From Pseudomonas fluorescens (GTDB taxonomy: Bacteria; Pseudomonadota; Gammaproteobacteria; Pseudomonadales; Pseudomonadaceae): a stretch of DNA of 64,000 bases. The DNA lies in assembly GCF_000802965.1 (NCBI RefSeq), contig NZ_JSAK01000020.1:166860-230859 (forward strand), written 5' to 3'. Positions 51,293 to 60,276 of this stretch are shown piece by piece. Position 1 is the first letter of the stretch; each line of letters begins with the position of its first letter. Below the pieces are notes generated by a model. That model was given only the letters and a program-made list of their open reading frames with translations. It was not told the DNA's origin and searched no databases. The translations under genes were made by a program, and so were the position numbers.

Positions 51293-53254
51293 TCAAGGCA
51301 ACTCCAACCCACCCGCTGCCTTGTGTAACTTGCGCAGATGTTCGCCAATCTGTTTCACGTTGGCCTCGTTGGCCGCCATTTCAGCCGCACGGCTCGGTTC
51401 GAGCAGCGCTCTCACTTCCTTGTCCAGATCCCCGGTCAATGCCTGAAGCTGTTTCTGCCGCAGGCTGCTTTCCGATTCCAGACGTTGCCATTCAGCCGGT
51501 TGCGGCAAGCCATACCCGCCGCTGCCGAGCAATTCCGCCGGGCGACTGAGAAAGCCGCTGTTATCGAGAATTTGCCTGAGTGTCGCGTTGGCTTTGTCCA
51601 TCCCGCCGTTTTTCAACTCGCGGGCCCCCAGATAACGCTGCTTCACCTCATCCTGAGCCAAGAGCATCTGCTGGCGAAAGCTCGCCTGTTCCAGCAGGAG
51701 CAATGCCGCGCTGGCGCGCAAATCTGCCTGATCGAACCATGGGCGGCGTTCGGCTGCGGTCAGGGACAACCAGTCTTCGACCTTTTCCTGCTTGATCGGC
51801 AGGCGCTTTCTCAATACTTCGAACATCGCTTGATAGCGGTCACGGAAAGAGTCAAAGCGATAGCCCAGGCGCAGTGCTTCACGAGGATCATTCAGCACGC
51901 TGGTATCCGCCAGCCCCCGCCCCTTCAGTACTTCCAGCAAACCATTGGGCATGATGTTGTCGAGCGCAACCAGCTTGGAATTGTTGGTTCCGCTACGCAG
52001 CAACTTCAGCTCTTCCACCGCGCAGTTGTTCGACAGGAAGAAGTAGTTGCCGTCGTAACTCCAGTGCATCTCGGCGGCACGTTCCACGACGTTTTCGATC
52101 TCGTCGCGTGACAGGTTCAGCGGCACCGAGGCGAGGCTGCGCAGCTCGGTCTTGGTGTATTCGTCGATCACCTGCGCCAGTGGCAACACGAACAGGCGTG
52201 ACGGGTATTTTCCCACCAAGCCATCCCAACTCGACAACTGTACGTCGCCAACGAAGGCGCGGTAGGACAGCACCAAATGCTGATCGAGATCCAGCCGACA
52301 ATCCGGTCCGCGTGGTCGGCCCGGCGCGCAGATCACCAGCCGCAACATGCTGTGACCCCAGCGGCTGACCCAATTCTGGTTGGCCTCGGCCAGTAGATAG
52401 TCGACGGCGTAAACCCGTTCCGGATCGACCTGGCCTAGTGGCGTTTTGGCAAAGTCATTGCCGGCATTGAGGAACGCGAAGGTTTTGCCGCAAGAGTCCT
52501 TGGCGGCGGGCGCCCAGCCAAAGTGTTCCTTGTAATAACGGTACAGCGCCGGGCGGCGGCAGGCGTAACTTGGGTCGAGGAGGAAATACTCCATGTTGAC
52601 CGCGACGAATTCCTTCGGGCTGCTCGTCTCGTAAATGTCCGGGCTGCGGGCGATCTGGCGGTTGTGCTGTTCGCGCTCGCCACGACGGCCCACGTATTGC
52701 TGCCAGCCGGCAAGGTCGAGCAGACGCGGATCGTCGCTGAGGGTAAAGCGTCGGTCAGACTGGCTGCGGCATTCGTCAGGAATACCGATCAGTCCAGAGC
52801 TGGCATTGCGCTGTGTGCAACGTTGAATCAGCCTGCGCTCGGCATCCGGCCACAGGCGCGAACGATCATAAATGTGGGTCAGTTCGTGCAGCACCGTCGC
52901 CAGCATTTCCCGGCGCACAGTGCCGTGGGGGCGATAGGTTTTCCGGGTCGCAGCGCTGCCGTCCGTGAGGCTGGCCAGCAGGTTGCGATTCAGATCGAGT
53001 TCGGACACCAGCGACGCCTGGCCGTAGGCGTTGCTCGGCATGTTGTCGGTCCAACCGACGTCGATGCGCCGGTCGAGTTGCTCGACGAAGCGCGGCGGTA
53101 ACGCCTGCATGGCTTCATCGAGCAGCGCCTGGCTGGCCTGTTGTTGAGCGGGGCTCAGGCCTTCGGTTTTGAGATGTAGTTCAAGGCCGGCGTGGGCGCT
53201 ATTGCCAAGCAGCAACAACGCCCCGGCCAATAGCCAGGCAGATGGAGACCTCAC
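51293..53254 (-). CDS. DUF4105 (Lnb-type periplasmic domain) protein
   Basis: 653 residues from a GTG start, with a signal peptide (about 1-22). An N-terminal section has an M48/M90-like HExxH motif (TVLHELTHIYDR). The central DUF4105 domain carries SRWGHSMLRLVIC and FLSNNCAVEELKLLR, matching the Cys/His pattern of the Lnb N-terminal domain. A long helical C-terminus follows. It is a periplasmic protein with a possible peptidase or acyl-transfer activity; neither is proven. It is translationally coupled (GTGA) to the upstream DUF2388 gene. Confidence 0.75.
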   Translation of the reverse strand: MRSPSAWLLAGALLLLGNSAHAGLELHLKTEGLSPAQQQASQALLDEAMQALPPRFVEQLDRRIDVGWTDNMPSNAYGQASLVSELDLNRNLLASLTDGSAATRKTYRPHGTVRREMLATVLHELTHIYDRSRLWPDAERRLIQRCTQRNASSGLIGIPDECRSQSDRRFTLSDDPRLLDLAGWQQYVGRRGEREQHNRQIARSPDIYETSSPKEFVAVNMEYFLLDPSYACRRPALYRYYKEHFGWAPAAKDSCGKTFAFLNAGNDFAKTPLGQVDPERVYAVDYLLAEANQNWVSRWGHSMLRLVICAPGRPRGPDCRLDLDQHLVLSYRAFVGDVQLSSWDGLVGKYPSRLFVLPLAQVIDEYTKTELRSLASVPLNLSRDEIENVVERAAEMHWSYDGNYFFLSNNCAVEELKLLRSGTNNSKLVALDNIMPNGLLEVLKGRGLADTSVLNDPREALRLGYRFDSFRDRYQAMFEVLRKRLPIKQEKVEDWLSLTAAERRPWFDQADLRASAALLLLEQASFRQQMLLAQDEVKQRYLGARELKNGGMDKANATLRQILDNSGFLSRPAELLGSGGYGLPQPAEWQRLESESSLRQKQLQALTGDLDKEVRALLEPSRAAEMAANEANVKQIGEHLRKLHKAAGGLELP

Positions 53255-53571
53255 AGTGCGAGGATGGCTTCGGCGAGATCCTGATCACTGGCATCGCGAG
53301 CTTCCGGCACTCGGGTGCGCAGCAGATTAAAAGCCGATTCCAGATGCGCGCCACGAATGTCGCCATCGCTGGCCACAAAACTGGCCGCATCGTCCTGAGC
53401 TTCGCGGACGATTTTCGAATCGCGGATCGACGTGGTGGTATCGGAAGTGAAATCCAGTGTGCGCTGGGTGGCGCGAATGAGGATGTTACTGGTGGCGACC
53501 AGGGTATGGGCCTGGGCCACATCGGCCAACAAAAGCAGGCCAAGGGTGGCGGCAATCAGCGGGTTACGCAT
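53251..53571 (-). CDS. DUF2388 family exported protein, copy 1
   Basis: 106 residues with a signal peptide (about 1-20, ending AQA). DUF2388 core REAQDDAASFVASDGDIRGAHLESAFNLLR. Third in the transcription order of three similar genes and overlapping the DUF4105 start by four bases. Function unknown. Confidence 0.82.
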   Translation of the reverse strand: MRNPLIAATLGLLLLADVAQAHTLVATSNILIRATQRTLDFTSDTTTSIRDSKIVREAQDDAASFVASDGDIRGAHLESAFNLLRTRVPEARDASDQDLAEAILAL

Positions 53572-53599
53572 GGAACGACTCCGGAGAAACTTGGGATAA

Positions 53600-53917
53600 C
53601 TATTGGACGAGAATTGCCTGTGCCAGTTCAAGGTCGCTGGCATGAAGTTTTGGCTGGGTCCGGCGTAGATAATTCAGTGCCGATTCCAGTCGTGCGCCTC
53701 TCAGTTGGCCGTCAGTGGCGATGAACGCTGCAGCGTCATCCCGGGCGGCGAGGAGCAGTTTATGGTCGAAGGGTGCAGAGGTCACCATGCTTGTGGCGTA
53801 ACCGCTGGCGACGGTGCCTTGCGTGGACAGGTTAAAGGCGTCGAAAGCCTGGACGAAACCGGAGTAGCTGGCCGCAAGAACAATCGAAGTGGTGAGCAGG
53901 CGTGTAAGAAAACCCAT
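53600..53917 (-). CDS. DUF2388 family exported protein, copy 2
   Basis: 105 residues with a signal peptide (about 1-24, ending VQA). Core LAARDDAAAFIATDGQLRGARLESALNYLR aligns with both neighbours. It lies 28 bases upstream of copy 1 on the same strand. Function unknown. Confidence 0.82.
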   Translation of the reverse strand: MGFLTRLLTTSIVLAASYSGFVQAFDAFNLSTQGTVASGYATSMVTSAPFDHKLLLAARDDAAAFIATDGQLRGARLESALNYLRRTQPKLHASDLELAQAILVQ

Positions 53918-54024
53918 GGGACTCGACAGTTGAATGTGAGTCCCAAGGCTAGCGTAAGGCCCGGTCTAGAGCCAGCGCCGAAATATGGGGACACCTTTGA
54001 CGTGTCCCGCTTCGGAGCCGTCGC

Positions 54025-54342
54025 TTAGATGGTCAGGATGGCCTGGGCCAGTTGTGCGTCGGTTGCATTCAGCTGGGGCGCCTGATGGCGAATGTGGTCC
54101 AGTGCGCTTTCTAGTTTCACGCCGCGGATGGAGCCTTCGCTGGCGACGAAGCTGGCAGCGTCATCACGAGCCGCGAGCACAATTTTGTCATCATGAAATG
54201 AGGAGGTGACATCCGAAGTGGCGTCGGAACTGGATTTGAGTGCTCCAACGACCGCATCGGTGGTCACGATGAAACTGGTGGCGTGGGAATTGGCAGCCAC
54301 GGCAAGCAGGGCTGCGGCGCTGAGCAGACGAAGACGGGACAT
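54025..54342 (-). CDS. DUF2388 family exported protein, copy 3
   Basis: 105 residues with a signal peptide (about 1-21, ending SHA). Core LAARDDAASFVASEGSIRGVKLESALDHIR. First of the tandem array in transcription order, 107 bases upstream of copy 2. The start ATG (MSRLRLL) has AGGAG upstream. Function unknown. Confidence 0.82.
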   Translation of the reverse strand: MSRLRLLSAAALLAVAANSHATSFIVTTDAVVGALKSSSDATSDVTSSFHDDKIVLAARDDAASFVASEGSIRGVKLESALDHIRHQAPQLNATDAQLAQAILTI

Positions 54343-54679
54343 GGTGTAACTCCTTTGAGTGAATCGATTGAAAAGTGGCGTAGTGTCTGGAGAGTCAGGC
54401 GCCAGACACTTTGGGCGCGCCACGTTCTGAATTGATAGTAGGCCTGTGCGCGACACTTCGACAGCCCTGACAGTGAAAAACGATTTCGCTGGTTTCAGTC
54501 AGGAGAAATCTGGCGGCAAAACTGTTCAGGTAAAATATTAACTTAATAAAACTGTACTGCTTGTGTTTATTCTGGCCTTTATAACGACAAAACCCGTCGT
54601 GGTTTCCCACGACGGGTTTTGTTTGTTCAATTCGGGTTGCTGGCGGTGGACCCTTCAGGTCAGGGCCAGCGACGCTAAC
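54343..54679. other. intergenic region with DUF1127 terminator and DUF2388 promoter space
   Basis: 337 bases without a plausible gene. It contains the terminator at 54589-54620. An AT-rich stretch at 54530-54560 could hold the promoter of the DUF2388-DUF4105 run. Nothing else is recognised. Confidence 0.5.
54589..54620 (-). terminator. terminator of the DUF1127 gene
   Basis: AAAACCCGTCGTGG and CCACGACGGGTTTT around a 4-base loop, 60 bases past the DUF1127 stop. Symmetric, so active in either direction. Confidence 0.85.
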
Positions 54680-54895
54680 TTAGCGCCAGAACGGCTTGCT
54701 CAGCTCTTCGTAGCGTTGTGCTTCGCTAATCCCGGCGTCAGCCAGCAGACGCGAATCCAGGCGAGCCAGTTGATGGCGGCTGGAGATGCGGCGCTGCCAC
54801 AGCATCAGGTTGGCGATAACGCGCAGAGGCATGGAAGCCTGGGTTTTTGCAGCGGTGTCTTCGAAGAACAGATCGGAACTGAGTGTACGTTCCAT
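54680..54895 (-). CDS. DUF1127 (YjiS-like) small protein
   Basis: 71 residues. The C-terminal DUF1127 motif RHQLARLDSRLLADAGIS is Arg-rich and helical. Members in other bacteria influence phosphate or carbon metabolism and RNA turnover, but this copy has no known role. The ATG at 54895 has GGAAGG nine bases upstream and is preferred over an ATG three codons earlier. Confidence 0.85.
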   Translation of the reverse strand: MERTLSSDLFFEDTAAKTQASMPLRVIANLMLWQRRISSRHQLARLDSRLLADAGISEAQRYEELSKPFWR

Positions 54896-55214
54896 GGTTT
54901 TCATCCTTCCGCTTGTGGCGGGATTAGGTAGTGGTTTAACTGGTGCCCATGATCCTCTTGTTTGCCTAGTCTCTGTAGATACAGTTCATCTGTATTGTGA
55001 GGGCTCAGTTAACTGTTTATAGGGGGTGTACTGGTCTAAATTGAGGCAACTGTACCTATCTGCTCCATTAAGGTGCAATTTTGCCGATTTGAGATGAAGG
55101 TGTAGGAGATTTCGGTAGGAAATGACCGGTACAGCAGTACAGTTTTTGGTGAGATTTCGCTTGGCAGCAGCAAGCTGACGAAACTGTGTTTACGTCAGCT
55201 GCTATCTGTACCAA
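54896..55214. other. intergenic region rich in GTACAG/ATACAG half-sites
   Basis: 319 bases without a plausible gene. It includes the palindrome ATACAG-N5-CTGTAT (54979-54995), AACTGTACC near 55050, GTACAGCAGTACAG near 55131, and CTGTACC near 55206. The repeated half-site suggests a transcription-factor target, possibly a GntR/MocR-type regulator. No terminator for the downstream-reading gene is obvious. Confidence 0.4.
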
Positions 55215-56708
55215 TTACTTCTTCAGCATTCGCCCGGTTTCTTCCAGGTTGATGTGCCAACTGAGGGCATCACGCAGGATGTGTGGTGTGTGACCGCCGA
55301 TGGCACACGCGGCTGTGAAGTAGTCATTCAGCGCTTGGCGGTAATCCGGGTGTACACACTTATCGATAATGACCCGGGCACGCTCCCGGGGTGCGAGACC
55401 ACGCAAGTCTGCCAGGCCCACTTCGGTCACGAGAATGTCGACGTCATGTTCGGTGTGGTCAACATGGCTGACCATCGGCACCACGCTGGAGATCGCGCCA
55501 CCCTTGGCGATCGACTTGGTCACGAAAACGGAGAGGTGCGCGTTGCGCGCGAAGTCGCCCGAGCCGCCGATGCCATTCATCATCCGCGTTCCGCAGACGT
55601 GAGTTGAATTGACATTGCCGTAGATGTCGAACTCCAGCGCCGTGTTGATGCCGATGATACCGAGGCGACGCACGACTTCAGGGTGGTTGGAAATCTCCTG
55701 CGGGCGCAGGACCAGTTTGTCCTTGTAGCGCTCAAGATTGCCGAACACGTCGGCATTGCGCCGGCTCGACAAGGTGATCGAACTGCCCGAGGCAAAGCTC
55801 AGTTTGCCTGCGTCGATCAGGTCGAAGGTCGAGTCCTGCAACACCTCGGAGTACATCGTCAGATCTTCGAACGGCGAGTCGATCAGGCCACACATCACCG
55901 AGTTGGCGATGGTGCCGATGCCGGCTTGCAATGGGCCTAGCTTGTTGGTCATGCGCCCGGCCGCCACTTCCTGTTTGAAGAAGTCGATCAGGTGGTCGGC
56001 AATGGCTTGGGTCTCGGCGTCCGGTGCCAGCACGGTGGAGGGCGAGTCAGCCTGGTTGGTGACTACGATGGCGACGATTTTTTCCGGTGGAATCGGGATG
56101 GCGGTGCTGCCAATGCGATCGTCGACCTTGACCAGCGGAATCGGCGTGCGGGTCGGGCGGTAAGTCGGGATATAGATGTCGTGCAGGCCTTCGAGATTCG
56201 GGTTGTGCGCCATGTTGATCTCGACGATCACGTGCTTGGCGAAAATCGCGAAACTGGCCGAGTTGCCCACGGACGTGGTCGGCACGATATGCCCTTGCTC
56301 GGTAATTGCTACGGCTTCAATCACGGCAATGTCTGGCAGTTTCAGTTGCTGGTTGCGCAACTGCTCTACCGTTTCCGACAAGTGTTGGTCGATGAACATG
56401 ACTTCGCCGGCATTGATCGCCTTGCGCAGGGTGCTGTCCACCTGGAACGGCATGCGTCGCGACAGCACGCCCGCTTCGGTCAGCTGCTTGTCGAGGTCGT
56501 TGCCCAGGCTTGCGCCGGTCATCAGGCTGATCTTCAGCGGCGTGACCTTGGCACGTTCGGCCAGCGCCTGAGGGACGGCCTTGGCTTCGCCGGCGCGGGT
56601 GAAGCCGCTCATGCCGACGGTCATGCCGTCCTCAATCAGAGCGGCAGCGTCGGCAGCGCTCATCACTTTGTCCAACAACGAAGGCAGGCGAATACGGTCA
56701 CGGTACAT
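55215..56708 (-). CDS. acetyl-CoA hydrolase/transferase family CoA-transferase
   Basis: 497 residues of the Ach1/Cat1 family. The catalytic Glu lies in ALEFDIYGNVNS, and the glycine loop is GIGGSGDFARNA. Members move CoA between acetate and succinate or propionate; the P. aeruginosa homolog (PA5445) is annotated as a CoA-transferase. It is expected in the cytoplasm, for acetate or propionate overflow. Single gene with its own upstream region. Confidence 0.88.
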   Translation of the reverse strand: MYRDRIRLPSLLDKVMSAADAAALIEDGMTVGMSGFTRAGEAKAVPQALAERAKVTPLKISLMTGASLGNDLDKQLTEAGVLSRRMPFQVDSTLRKAINAGEVMFIDQHLSETVEQLRNQQLKLPDIAVIEAVAITEQGHIVPTTSVGNSASFAIFAKHVIVEINMAHNPNLEGLHDIYIPTYRPTRTPIPLVKVDDRIGSTAIPIPPEKIVAIVVTNQADSPSTVLAPDAETQAIADHLIDFFKQEVAAGRMTNKLGPLQAGIGTIANSVMCGLIDSPFEDLTMYSEVLQDSTFDLIDAGKLSFASGSSITLSSRRNADVFGNLERYKDKLVLRPQEISNHPEVVRRLGIIGINTALEFDIYGNVNSTHVCGTRMMNGIGGSGDFARNAHLSVFVTKSIAKGGAISSVVPMVSHVDHTEHDVDILVTEVGLADLRGLAPRERARVIIDKCVHPDYRQALNDYFTAACAIGGHTPHILRDALSWHINLEETGRMLKK

Positions 56709-56878
56709 GAATTGTTATCTCGGGTAACAGGTAGCAGGACGTGCAGTCTAGTGAATTGCGCCGACTTCTGTCCCGCTACCAAGGTCGCAATAGAGGCGTC
56801 TATTCCGGGCCTTTAAAGCAAAACACCGTTACCGGATCGGTAACAAAAGAATAGTTTCTCCGACGATTTGCGCAAACA

Positions 56879-56905
56879 AAAACGCCCCGACAAGTCGGGG
56901 CGTTT
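56879..56905 (-). terminator. terminator of the pnt operon
   Basis: AAACGCCCCGAC and GTCGGGGCGTTT around a 2-base loop, flanked by A runs (T runs on the minus strand), 17 bases past the pntB stop. Confidence 0.9.
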
Positions 56906-56921
56906 GCGTTGCAGGCGAGGG

Positions 56922-58355
56922 TTAGTCGACCGCTTTGACCATGTCTTCGATGACCTTTTTAGCGTCGCCGAACACCATCATGGTTTTGTCCAGGTAGAAC
57001 AGTTCGTTGTCCAGGCCGGCATAACCGCTGGCCATGGAGCGCTTGTTGACGATGATGGTCTTGGCCTTGAACGCTTCGAGGATCGGCATGCCGGCAATCG
57101 GCGATTTCGGATCGTTCTTGGCGGCCGGGTTGACCACGTCGTTGGCGCCCAACACCAGCACCACGTCGGCCTGACCGAACTCGGAGTTGATGTCATCCAT
57201 CTCGAACACCTGGTCGTAAGGCACTTCGGCCTCGGCCAGCAGGACGTTCATGTGCCCAGGCATGCGACCGGCAACCGGGTGGATCGCATACTTCACGGTC
57301 ACGCCGCGATGGGTCAGCTTCTCGGTCAGTTCCTTCAGCGCATGCTGTGCCCGTGCTACCGCCAGGCCGTAGCCCGGAACGATGATCACGGTGTCGGCGT
57401 TGGTCAGCAGGAAGGTCGCGTCGTCAGCCGAACCGGATTTCACCGGACGAGCTTCTTTGGCACCCGCCGGACCTGCTTCGGCTGTATTGCCGAAACCGCC
57501 GAGCAGTACATTAAAGAAGGAACGGTTCATCGCCTTGCACATGATATACGAGAGGATCGCACCGGACGAACCTACCAGCGAACCGGCAATGATCAGCATC
57601 GAGTTGTTCAGCGAGAAGCCGATACCCGCTGCCGCCCAGCCGGAGTAGCTGTTGAGCATCGACACCACAACCGGCATGTCCGCGCCGCCAATCGGGATGA
57701 TGATCAGCACGCCAAGTACGAAAGCCAAGGCCAGCATCACGCCGAACGCGGTGTAGTCGCCGGTGAGCATGAAGGTCACGCCCAAGGCCAGTGTGGCCAG
57801 GCCCAGCAGCAGGTTCAGCTTGTGCTGACCGCCAAACTGTACCGGTGCACCCTGGAACAGGCGGAACTTGTACTTGCCAGCCAGTTTGCCGAAGGCAATG
57901 ACCGAACCGGAGAACGTAATTGCACCGATGGCTGCACCGAGGAACAGTTCCAGGCGGTTACCGGCCGGGATTGCGTCGCCGAGTTGCGCAACGATGCCCA
58001 GGGACTGCGGCTCGACCACAGCGGCCACGGCGATGAACACCGCTGCCAGGCCGATCATGCTGTGCATGAAGGCCACCAGCTCGGGCATCTTGGTCATTTC
58101 AACGCGTTTGGCCATGATCGAACCGGCGGTGCCGCCGATCAGCAGGCCGACGATCACGTAGACGATCCCATCATGGGCCAGCTCGGAGCCGAGCTTGTAG
58201 ATCAGGCCGACGGTGGTGAGGATTGCCAGGCCCATGCCGAGCATGCCGAACAGGTTGCCGCGACGCGACGTGGTTGGGTGCGAGAGTCCCTTGAGCGCCT
58301 GGATGAAGCAGACCGAAGCGATCAAATACAGGGAAGTAACCAGATTCATGCTCAT
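56922..58355 (-). CDS. pntB: NAD(P) transhydrogenase beta subunit
   Basis: 477 residues. About eight or nine membrane segments are followed by the NADP(H)-binding domain III (VIIVPGYGLAVARAQHA, HPVAGRMPGHMNVLLAEA, GANDVVNP). It couples proton entry to hydride transfer from NADH to NADP. Its start overlaps the preceding pntAB stop by four bases. Confidence 0.96.
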   Translation of the reverse strand: MSMNLVTSLYLIASVCFIQALKGLSHPTTSRRGNLFGMLGMGLAILTTVGLIYKLGSELAHDGIVYVIVGLLIGGTAGSIMAKRVEMTKMPELVAFMHSMIGLAAVFIAVAAVVEPQSLGIVAQLGDAIPAGNRLELFLGAAIGAITFSGSVIAFGKLAGKYKFRLFQGAPVQFGGQHKLNLLLGLATLALGVTFMLTGDYTAFGVMLALAFVLGVLIIIPIGGADMPVVVSMLNSYSGWAAAGIGFSLNNSMLIIAGSLVGSSGAILSYIMCKAMNRSFFNVLLGGFGNTAEAGPAGAKEARPVKSGSADDATFLLTNADTVIIVPGYGLAVARAQHALKELTEKLTHRGVTVKYAIHPVAGRMPGHMNVLLAEAEVPYDQVFEMDDINSEFGQADVVLVLGANDVVNPAAKNDPKSPIAGMPILEAFKAKTIIVNKRSMASGYAGLDNELFYLDKTMMVFGDAKKVIEDMVKAVD

Positions 58356-58708
58356 GCTTGCTGCACCTCAGCCTTGACTGCTTCGGCCTTGGCTGCCGGA
58401 GCTTTTGCTGAAGCCGCTTTCTTCTTGAACATTTCCAGCATGCGACGGGTGACCAGGAAACCACCAAACACGTTGACCGCGGCCAGTGCCACGGCCAGGG
58501 TGCCCATGGTCTTGCCCAGCGGGGTTACGGTGAGGGCGGCAGCGAGCATGGCGCCGACGATGACGATGGCCGAGATGGCGTTGGTCACGGCCATCAGCGG
58601 TGTGTGCAGTGCAGGTGTCACGTTCCAGACCACGTGGTAGCCGACATAGATAGCCAGCACGAAGATGATCAGGTTGTAGATACCGTGAGAGATCAGCATG
58701 TCTTCCAT
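58352..58708 (-). CDS. pntAB: NAD(P) transhydrogenase alpha subunit, membrane part
   Basis: 118 residues with three membrane segments (about 12-30, 38-60, 65-85) and an Ala/Lys-rich tail. It corresponds to the C-terminal membrane domain of single-chain PntA; in pseudomonads PntA is split in two. The ATG (MEDMLISH) is 11 bases after the pntAA stop. Confidence 0.93.
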   Translation of the reverse strand: MEDMLISHGIYNLIIFVLAIYVGYHVVWNVTPALHTPLMAVTNAISAIVIVGAMLAAALTVTPLGKTMGTLAVALAAVNVFGGFLVTRRMLEMFKKKAASAKAPAAKAEAVKAEVQQA

Positions 58709-58719
58709 TGTTTTTATCC

Positions 58720-59841
58720 TCAGCCGTTCTTGCGCACGATCTGGCCATCGCGGCACATCAGGCACGCGGCGACGATATCGTCTTCAAGGTTGATCACCAG
58801 TTGTCCTTCTTTATCGAACAACAGTTTCATGAAGTCCAGCAGGTTGCGGGCATACAGTGCCGAGGCATCGGCGCCAACCGCGGCGGCCAGGTTGGTCGGG
58901 CCAACGATGGTCACGCCGTTTTCGACGACGACTTGGTCGGCCACGGTCAGCGGGCAGTTGCCGCCTTGGGCAGCCGCCAGGTCGATGACCACTGAGCCAG
59001 GTTTCATCTGCGCCACGGTTTCCGCGCTGAGCAGCGTCGGCGCCTTGCGGCCTGGAATCAGTGCCGTGGTGATGACGATGTCGGCCTGCTTGGCGCGTTC
59101 GTGCACGGCCACGGCCTGACGCTGCATCCAGCTCGCTGGCATAGGGCGCGCATAACCACCGACACCGACGGCGCATTCACGCTCTTCATCGGTCTCGTAA
59201 GGCACGTCGACGAACTTGGCGCCGAGGGACTCGATCTGCTCCTTTACCGCAGGGCGCACATCAGACGCTTCGATCACGGCACCCAGGCGCTTGGCCGTAG
59301 CAATCGCCTGCAAACCGGCCACGCCAGCGCCGAGAATCAGTACGCGCGCCGCTTTCACGGTGCCCGCAGCGGTCATCAGCATCGGCATGAAGCGCGGATA
59401 GTAATGAGCGGCCAACAGCACGGCTTTATAGCCGGCAATGTTGGCTTGCGACGACAGCACGTCCAGGCTCTGGGCGCGGGAGGTGCGTGGCGCGGCCTCC
59501 AAGGCAAAGGCAGTAATGCCGCACTCGGCCATCTTGGCGATGGTTTCGTTGTTGAACGGATTGAGCATACCCACCACAACGGTGCCGCTCTTAATCAGCG
59601 CAAGCTCGCTGTCGCTGGGGGCGACGACCTTCAAAATCAGCTCTGCACCAAACGCCTCACTGGCGCTGCCGATGGCTGCACCTGCGGCTTCATAGGCACT
59701 GTCGACAACGCTGGCATTGACGCCGGCGCCGCTTTGTACAGTGACCTTATGACCCTGGCCGATTAGCTTCTTGATGGTTTCGGGGGTTGCAGCAACCCGT
59801 GTTTCACCGGTCTGGGTTTCGAGAGGAACACCAATGTGCAC
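58720..59841 (-). CDS. pntAA: NAD(P) transhydrogenase alpha subunit, NAD(H)-binding part
   Basis: 373 residues from a GTG start (HIGVPLET) with GGAG eight bases upstream. The fold is alanine dehydrogenase/PNT: RVAATPETIKKL, RAQSLDVLSSQANIAGYKAV, and the NAD-binding glycine motif LILGAGVAGLQAI. First gene of pntAA-AB-B. The split form is usual for pseudomonads. Confidence 0.95.
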   Translation of the reverse strand: MHIGVPLETQTGETRVAATPETIKKLIGQGHKVTVQSGAGVNASVVDSAYEAAGAAIGSASEAFGAELILKVVAPSDSELALIKSGTVVVGMLNPFNNETIAKMAECGITAFALEAAPRTSRAQSLDVLSSQANIAGYKAVLLAAHYYPRFMPMLMTAAGTVKAARVLILGAGVAGLQAIATAKRLGAVIEASDVRPAVKEQIESLGAKFVDVPYETDEERECAVGVGGYARPMPASWMQRQAVAVHERAKQADIVITTALIPGRKAPTLLSAETVAQMKPGSVVIDLAAAQGGNCPLTVADQVVVENGVTIVGPTNLAAAVGADASALYARNLLDFMKLLFDKEGQLVINLEDDIVAACLMCRDGQIVRKNG

Positions 59842-60276
59842 GTCAAATCTCCTGCGTGATCTTATTGAGTAAACCCATGCACTACGGATGGTGCGGCTGG
59901 GGCGGCCGATCAGCACGACCCCGCCAAATTCAGGCGGGGCGCGGCATTTTGCAGGCGAACTTTGTGCCCTTCAAGGGATTATGACGGGTGACGGAAAATT
60001 AACTACAAGTCACCCCGTGACCGAATGTCGCAACCAGCTGGGTCAATCCCTTCTAGGCCGTGCCTTTCAACGATTCTGGCTGAAATTCAAGTTTTTACAC
60101 ATCGGCCATATGAATGATGCGGCATTGCTCTGAAATAGAGGCTCAAAGCCACGTCTTCAGGCGCTTGTGGGACGTTTGTACTCCTTCGGGGTACAGTCTG
60201 TGAAAATGCGACAAATACTTATATCTGTAGGGTTTCTAATTTATTGACTACGAGGTCAGCTAATGGCTTGTAGCCT
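59842..60276. other. pnt upstream region
   Basis: 435 bases without a plausible gene. A GC hairpin (CCCCGCC-N7-GGCGGGG, 59919-59939) lies about 80 bases upstream of pntAA, within its probable leader. A smaller hairpin GTACTCC-TTC-GGGGTAC lies near 60178-60194. The rest is AT-richer and probably holds the pnt promoter; no clear -10/-35 pair was fixed. Confidence 0.4.
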
